Shown here: in pieces, positions 58,166-64,000 of the stretch
How positions within the stretch are numbered: position 1 is the first letter of the stretch
How the letters are laid out: every line of letters begins with the position of its first letter
NCBI GenBank assembly: GCA_024138025.1
Contig: JAMXBD010004245.1
Location: 1-64,000 of the forward strand
Reading direction: 5' to 3'
Source: Combretum micranthum
Taxonomy: Eukaryota > Streptophyta > Magnoliopsida > Myrtales > Combretaceae
Length of the DNA stretch: 64,000 nucleotides
Notes under the pieces: model-generated
What the model saw: the letters and a program-made list of their open reading frames with translations, nothing else
Databases searched by the model: none
Told to the model about the DNA's origin: nothing
Translations under genes and position numbers: made by a program

Positions 58166-58330
58166 TAGGAAGGTAATAGCCAAAGAATCATATTCATTCT
58201 CATTATTATTGATGTATTTATATACAAAGGATAGCAGATTGAATATATCAGAAAATAAGATGAAGCTAATCTATATTGTTACAACAACGCATCTTTATCT
58301 ATGTATAACAACCAGTATCAATCCTTATCA
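58166..58330 (-). repeat. 5' LTR of the 53.9-58.3 kb copia element
   Basis: A 165-bp LTR matching 53874-54038. The minus-strand end cttccta is followed directly by tggtatcagagc, the primer-binding site. Confidence 0.9.
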
Positions 58331-58335
58331 GCTGG

Positions 58336-58668
58336 GTTGCCATCGTCCTTTTTAAGTCTTCAAGCAGCAGTTGCTCCATGTCAACCATGCGTGGCCATAG
58401 AAAAGGCGTGACAGATTGAAAAAAGAAAAAAAGTTAAGGGAAAAAAATAGAAAAAGACAAAAGATAAAAGAAAAATTGGCTCGTTGGCCATACAAAAAGG
58501 TGTGGAAAGGAGACCAAATTAAAAAGAAACATCAATGCCACGTCGGCCATAAAGAAAACGGAGTGAAAAAAACATTAAAAAAAATAAGGTACGGTAACTG
58601 GTAAGGAAACATCAGCGGACGATTATTCTAGCACCTGAGTGCTTTCCGATCTCCTTCCTCTGCTTCAG
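58336..58668 (+). promoter_or_regulatory. Rest of NLR leader exon 1, copy 3
   Basis: This continues the leader interrupted by the copia insertion: gttgcc at the insertion edge, then 'gtcaaccatgcgtggccata' and 'catcagcggacgattat', as in copy 2. It ends with 'ctctgcttcag' before the donor gtagca at 58669. The short ORF at 58416-58604 is Lys-rich and not conserved with copy 2. Confidence 0.5.
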
Positions 58669-58802
58669 GTAGCAGTTTATGTTCTCCGTTCGTTCCTCTT
58701 CTTTTTTTTTTTTCCTTTTTTTTTTTTTTGTGGGTTTTACGCTTGCTGCATAGTCTATGTCTAGCATTTTGCATTACAGCTTTGAAATCAAACTTATTCC
58801 AG

Positions 58803-58917
58803 GTTGTTGAGATGTACCGCTATTTTTGTTAATCATCACTTGAAAACTCACTTGGTGCTATAATCTTCTGCTTGATCAGACTCCGCAGATCGGGTATTAA
58901 CAACGTTTTCATACAAG
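58803..58917 (+). other. Predicted leader exon 2 (115 bp), copy 3
   Basis: The segment follows an acceptor-like 'cttattccag' and ends 'catacaag' before gtatgg. It matches 14650-14729 at both ends, with about 35 extra bases in the middle. It is probably spliced to the NLR exon at about 63338, giving an intron of 4.4 kb. Confidence 0.45.
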
Positions 58918-58924
58918 GTATGGT

Positions 58925-59560
58925 TACCCATCCACTAGCTAGTAATAAAATAATATTATATTTCTATTTTTAAGTTTTATAAAAATATTTAAATAAATAA
59001 ATAGATGGGTTATAATCATTTATTAAAAATTCTAAGCATATGTTGTTTCATTTCTTACAAATTAATATTGTCTCGTTTATTTATACATTTTAGTTTCTTA
59101 GCATAGTGTGATGGATCTATTACTGTATATTTTAATGCACTGTACTAAACTTTGTAATAAATTGAAACGTTGATATAAGAGGAGTTATATATGTCTTCTT
59201 CACAGACGTATCATTTGGATGTTTTCTGTTTTATAACATGACTTTTGTGCCTATTGTGTTAGAACATGACTTTTGTGCATAATGTGTTAGAGGACGATAT
59301 ATGAGATAGATTTTGTAATATCATTTGTATAAACTTTTGAAAGGTGTGCCTTCAAGTATTAATCTAAATAAACAAGATGTTATTAAATAGTGATATCTTT
59401 AGGTTGTCCAAAATTTATTTTAAAAATTTTAAATATTATAACATTACAATAGAAAAATTTATTGGTTCCAAAGACACCATATTGTATAAGGTATAAATTA
59501 AGGTGATATGTGTATTGTATGAGAGAAATTATGTAATACTATTTTTTTAAATTAGTAGAA
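58925..59560. other. NLR leader intron, no gene
   Basis: 58925-59030 matches 14750-15290 minus the MITE ('aaataaatagatgggttat'). The rest is AT-rich with no features seen. Confidence 0.45.
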
Positions 59561-59561
59561 A

Positions 59562-60978
59562 TAGATGTTATCATGGGTTCGATTCCCAACTAAACCGAAA
59601 CTAGACTCGTGGAAGCCGGTCTGGTATTGGGTTCTTACGAGCCACCAATTCCCACAGTTCGATTCCAAGTCTAGCTCCTCTGGAACAAGGAACCGTAAAA
59701 TTAAGAAAAAAAATAATTAAATAACTTTACTTAATTTAAATAAAAAAAAATGAAAAACAAACTTTTAACATGAAATATCATTACGCCTAATAATAATTGT
59801 TTATAGCTCATTAATTAAAATAAATTTTCAATTTCGCATTTATTTATTTATAATTACTTGCACTTTTGAGTTGTCATGTTAATAATGTGACACTATAAGA
59901 TTCAAGATACAAATAAATCTCAATAACACAAAAACAAGTCCCACATAGATAAGAAAGAAAAGTCCACTTTAATTAGAAGTTATATAAACTTTACAACATA
60001 TGATTTTAAAATATACTGATTATTTGTGTTGTTAATAAAAATCGCGAAGAGAAAATAAATGTTTACCAATTGAAGTGAAAATATTTAAAATATTTTTATA
60101 ATTTTATTTTATTCTTTTTTTCCTTTCTTTATTTTTTCTATTTTTATGGCATAGAACTGCAAAAAAAAAAAACCGCCAGTTCTATTAATTCTCTAGCTAG
60201 TTCTTGAATCGACAATTCGAACGGGTCTGATTCCCAATTCCAAAATCAGTGGAACTGAAACCAGAACCAGACTTGTGAAAGCCGGTCTGGTATTAGGTTC
60301 TTACGAGCCACTAATTCCTACAATTCGATTCCAAGTCCAGCTCCTCTGAAACAAGGAACCGTAAAATTAAAAAAAAAAACTCAATTAAATAACTTTACTT
60401 AATTTAAAAAACGAAAAAAAATTTGAAAAACAAACTTTTAACTTGAGATATCATTACGCATAATAATAATTGTTTATAGCCCATTAATTAAAATAAATTT
60501 TCAATTTCGCATTTATTTATTTATAATTACTTGCACTTTTGAGTTGTCATGTTAATAATGTGACACTATAAGATATTCAAGATACAAATAAATCTCAATA
60601 ACACAAAAACAAGTCCACATAGATAAGAAAGAAAAGTCCACTTTAATTAGAAGTTATATAAACTCTACAACATATGATTTTAAATATACTGATTATTTAT
60701 GTTGTTAATAAATGTCGTGAATAGAAAATAAATGTTTTACCAATTCAAGTGAAAATATTTAAAATATTTTTATAATTTTATTTTTCTTTTTTCCTTTCTT
60801 TATTTTTTCTATTTTTATGGCGTAGAACCAAAAAAAAAAAACGCCAGTTCTGTTAGTTCTCTAGCTAGTTCTTGAATTGCAATTCGAAAACTGCCAAGTT
60901 AGGCAATTTTAAAGGGTAGAACCAACCAAACCTGCCCAAATCAGGGAGTCCTTAGTCAATTCAAACCTGTCATCCCTA
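59562..60978. mobile_element. hAT-like element with an internal 666-bp tandem duplication
   Basis: The right end, read inverted, starts tagggatgacaggtttga, and the left end near 59562 reads tagatgttatcatgggttcg. Flanking octamers are only partly alike. Inside, two long direct copies begin near 59571 and 60230. 'agccggtctggtatt' lies at 59614 and 60280, 666 bp apart, and similarity extends almost to 60900. There is no coding frame. Confidence 0.5.
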
Positions 60979-61229
60979 GTGGAATCCCGATTCATGAACT
61001 ACCGATAACAGGTCGGGTTGGGTCAATTCTCAATTCAAAACCAACTCATAATGATATCTAAGTAGAAAGATGTGTGTTCATACAATTTGAATGAACTAAG
61101 GTATTATAAAATATTTATACTCAAACCATTAAAAGTATACTTAGAATTTTAGTAAGATAAATTGACAATACAAAATTTACAAGTTTATCAAGGTATAATT
61201 TTTTTAAAGCACAAGTTCCAAGGTAAATA

Positions 61230-61926
61230 TAGGCATGGTACAATTCCAAACTGAAACCATCATCGATGATTCTAGAATCAGTTAAGGAACCTTCAATTTT
61301 TTTGGTTGCTGTATGGTTCTTTAGCCTAAAATCGGGTGGAACTAGTAGTTCCAACCAGTTCCATTGAAAAAAAAAAAGGGAAATTGGAGAGAAAATTAAA
61401 ATAACGTTAAATATATAATTATTAATGTTCAAATTATTTCATAACAATAGTAAAATTTATTATGTATTTATAACATTTAATATGTTATTATCATCAACAC
61501 AAATCAACATAAATTAAAATCAAATATAATTTAGTTTATATGAACTTCACCTAAAACAAAATTCATTTATTAATAATGTGAGATTATTTTTTGTATTATA
61601 ATTTTTTTTATCATAGTATTTTACAATCTCATACTACTAACTATAATTTATATTAGATGTGTTAGTATATAAATTAATGCGCATTCTAAAAAAAATTAAA
61701 ATTATTTAACATTTTTAGGCTAAATAATTATTTTGAATTTAAAATTTTTTTAAAAACTAAAATTTATTTATTTATTTTTACTTTAAAAAGTGATTCTACA
61801 ATTCTAAAACGAGAACCGGGATCCGTCGGTTCCATAGAATAGGATCGAATCGTGGGTGATGATTCCAGTTCTAGTTCCTCATTTTGAAGACCCAACGGTT
61901 CAATTCGATTCTAAAAACCTTGCCTA
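61230..61926. mobile_element. About 697-bp hAT-like element
   Basis: The left end taggcatggtacaattcc and the inverted right end taggcaaggttttta share their first ten bases with one mismatch. Subterminal 'ggaacc/ggttcc' motifs are abundant at both sides. No target duplication is convincing. The ORF at 61121-61432 overlaps its left part and is not supported. Confidence 0.45.
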
Positions 61927-62639
61927 TGTCTATTTTAAGGTGTTGAAACAAGTTCTAGAATGTAATAGGTTGGTGCTATAATTTCAAAACTTGGGATTTA
62001 ATCCCTTCGAGCTAAGTGCATATAGAAGTTCAACAAACCCTAAATGACATATACAGACATGTATATATATGCAATAATCTTTTCTCATGTTTATGAAATT
62101 TTCAAATATATACCTTAGTTATGTGAATTTTTTATATGGTCAATCTTATTTTGTGTTTTTACTTTTTATTATTTTATTTTTGCATCCTAATAATTAGCTA
62201 AATAAAATAATATTATTAAATATGTTTTAATAAATCAAAATAAAAAAATAGATGTAAAAAAAAATCCTTTACATCTTCTTTGTTTGCATCTCTCAAATTA
62301 TTAAAAATTATTTGAAAAAAAAAAAAGGTCATAACTATCTTAAGTTCAAGAACCAATGCCAAATTATACTTGAAATGTCAATGCTTGATGGGACAAAATG
62401 TCACGATGAGCATGAGTTTATAAAATTAAGGGGAAAGATGCTCGAACATTAATATAGACAACATTTAATCATAAGAAATTATCAAGACCTCTAAGTGCTA
62501 TATCAGTTAAGAGTGAGTAAATAACCAGTATTCTGTTAGAGAGTTAGAGGGTATGTTTTGAATAAAAAATTTTCAAATCTTGCTTCATTGGTTAGGGTAT
62601 AGGTCTAGAGCCTTTATATCCTATACCTAATTTTAAGTT
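61927..62639. other. Intron sequence; small hAT-like fragment
   Basis: Mostly AT-rich with nothing recognised. 62507-62640 is a left-end fragment of the family seen at 29145 ('ttaagagtgagtaaataacc', 'gttagggtataggtc'). Confidence 0.45.
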
Positions 62640-63347
62640 TTGGAGTTATTGACAAAATATAAAATTGGCCATCAGTGCCAAAATTTGTACAAGTATCCAT
62701 AAATTCTAACGAATTAATTTCCAACTTCAAAAAGAATACCTTGAAGGGTATTTTTCTTAAGGTGTACATGGTCTCTAATTTTTTTCAGATTATATATCAT
62801 CCGAAAGCTTCTGACTGGTATTATATTTCGAAATAATATCACATATGTATCTAGAAAATAGAATAATATTAGTAAAATTGGTATATTAGTAATAAATGGC
62901 CTGTCTTATTTCTCCTTTCTGTGTGTGTTTTATTTATTTATTATTATTGTTATTAGTATATTAATAATTTTTCAATACTTTATGATGGTTGTTATGATTA
63001 AGTTACTAGGCAGAAAAATGGAAGTTAAAAAAAAAATAATGAAAGTTGGATACTAACTACCACCATTATTTCATTTTAGTTTCATGGAAGATATGTATTT
63101 AGTAGCACACGTGATCAATTGATGGAGACACCAAAACAAAACAAAACAAAAAAAAAAAAAAAAAAAGAAAGCACAGGAGATTCGAGCATGCAAGTTCTAT
63201 ACAAATATAGTATTATAAATCCCATCATTGTTTTCTCTGTGGAACTATCGTATGTAATTATACTCAAATTTTAAATATCATTTTATTAGTAAGAATTATG
63301 TGGTTTCATTATAAATATCATTTTTTCTACCATGCAGTTGAGTGTTG
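62640..63347 (+). promoter_or_regulatory. Leader-intron end of the second NLR
   Basis: This segment is paralogous to 39120-40580 without the 710-bp rps19-bearing insertion. It ends in an acceptor-like pyrimidine tract and 'ccatgcag' at 63330-63337, followed by ttgagtgttg and the start codon. Confidence 0.5.
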
Positions 63348-64000
63348 ATGATGGAAACTACTCGAATTGGAGGTAGACCAAGGGATTCATTTACTGATCG
63401 TCATGTTGTTATAATAGAGGACAATGAAGGCAAAGTCATTGCTAAGAAATGTATATACTGTGATCACCAGTTCAGTATTAAAACTAGTGTTACAAGGATC
63501 AAAGCCCATCTTAGTGGAGCTCCAGGCCAAGGTGTTTCTCCTTGTAAACATGTTCCATCCAATGTCAATGAAGCTGCTAGGAATGCATGCCAAGCTTATG
63601 CAACAATCCAAGTTTGAATGCGAACACTCCTAGCAATAGCGATACGCAGCAACCCCCTCCCCAAGAATGTTGTACTTTACATCATCCTCAAAAACCTATG
63701 CAATCAGCACAAGAACAGCATTCCAGGTTGCTAGATGGTTCTTCATCACAGCATTGTAATGTTGACTCGGTCGGTTTGGATATGCGATTAAATCCACTAG
63801 AAATGGAGAGTGGTATTTTGGAAGGTGTTAAATTTCAAGAGGGCTTGTTAAACCTCTCACAAGTTGGCACACAGCAACCCTCTCCCCTAGAGCGCTGCAA
63901 TTCAGGTTCTCCTCCTCCACAAAGCATGCTGCTAAATCGTTCATTGCAACAAACTAATATTGACTGCACTCATTGGGATGAGCAGTTTAATCTATTCAAT
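63348..64000 (+). pseudogene. Second BED-NLR, 5' part, one-base frameshift, runs off window
   Basis: From ATG 63348 the protein matches the start of the NLR at 40587 almost residue for residue: TRIGGRPRDSF, KKCIYCDHQF, RIKAHLSGAPGQGV. It keeps all BED zinc ligands. Compared with the intact gene, one base is missing near 63582-63590 ('aggaatgcatgcc' against 'aagaaggccatgcc'), so the frame ends at 63615-63617. From 63599 the other frame is open for 134 codons to the window edge and matches the intact linker (NNPSL, LEMESGILEG, VGTQQPSPLE). The break is therefore recent or a sequence error. NB-ARC and LRR would lie beyond 64000. Confidence 0.85.

Larger units (their letters stand above)
53874..58330 (-). 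mobile_element. Ty1/copia retrotransposon in an NLR leader, 4457 bp
   Basis: LTRs of 165 bp (53874-54038 and 58166-58330) enclose gag-pol on the minus strand. The primer-binding site tggtatcagagc lies just below 58166 and the polypurine tract ttgagggaggc just above 54038. A perfect 5-bp duplication GCTGG flanks it (53869-53873 and 58331-58335). Promoter copies 1 and 2 have one uninterrupted gcttgctgggttgt here, which shows the empty site. The LTRs differ at about seven of 165 positions by eye, so this insertion is clearly older than the other two complete copia elements. Gag-pol has several stops and frame shifts. Confidence 0.93.

Noticed and set aside
1..64000. CRISPR arrays, bacterial operons, rRNA genes
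   Set aside because: None were seen; the simple repeats are microsatellites and A/T runs typical of plant nuclear DNA.

Overview
This window is AT-rich nuclear DNA from a flowering plant, almost certainly a eudicot. It holds one large intact plant resistance-type gene, many Ty1/copia LTR retrotransposons, hAT-like and other inverted-repeat elements, and a plastid-derived fragment. I see no bacterial features, rRNA genes or CRISPR arrays. I did not recognise any tRNA, but no covariance search was possible. The species cannot be named from the sequence.

The biological core is a cluster of BED-zinc-finger NLR immune receptor genes on the + strand. One copy is intact (40587-44204, 1205 codons: BED finger, long linker, NB-ARC, LRR). 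A second begins at 63348 and runs off the window; it has a one-base deletion just after the BED finger. Three copies of a related NLR-type promoter/leader region lie at about 5.2-6.75 kb, 13.72-14.76 kb and 53.6-58.93 kb. The second and third have a TATA box and two predicted non-coding leader exons. Sequence around both ends of the presumed leader intron is shared between copies. This suggests that the intact gene's own leader lies 26 kb upstream, with a transposon nest filling the intron. Copy 1 seems to have lost its NLR body. Each promoter copy is preceded by minus-strand relics of an unidentified coding sequence, called X here, so the ancestral unit was probably X(-) next to NLR(+).

Layout: 1-4.2 kb, ends of old Ty3/gypsy-like LTR material. 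4.2-15.3 kb, X relics, promoter copies 1 and 2, a 566-bp hAT-type element and a 410-bp MITE. 15.3-19 kb, fragments of one hAT-like family. 20.7 kb, a LINE-like ORF fragment. 21.5-23.2 kb, a complete short non-autonomous LTR element. 23.9-27.1 kb, a truncated copia relic. 29.1-35.1 kb, a hAT-like element split by a near-complete copia element. 36.8-38.1 kb, a copia relic. 39.1-40.6 kb, the NLR intron end, carrying an rps19-like plastid fragment. 40.6-44.2 kb, the NLR gene. 45.2-48.1 kb, X relics. 48.3-53.2 kb, a copia element inserted into an older solo LTR of its own family. 53.6-58.9 kb, NLR promoter copy 3, split by another copia element. 59.5-62 kb, hAT-like repeats. 62.6-64 kb, the second NLR.

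Only the NLR at 40587 looks like a functional protein gene. Every retrotransposon ORF is interrupted, including those in elements whose LTR pairs are almost identical.
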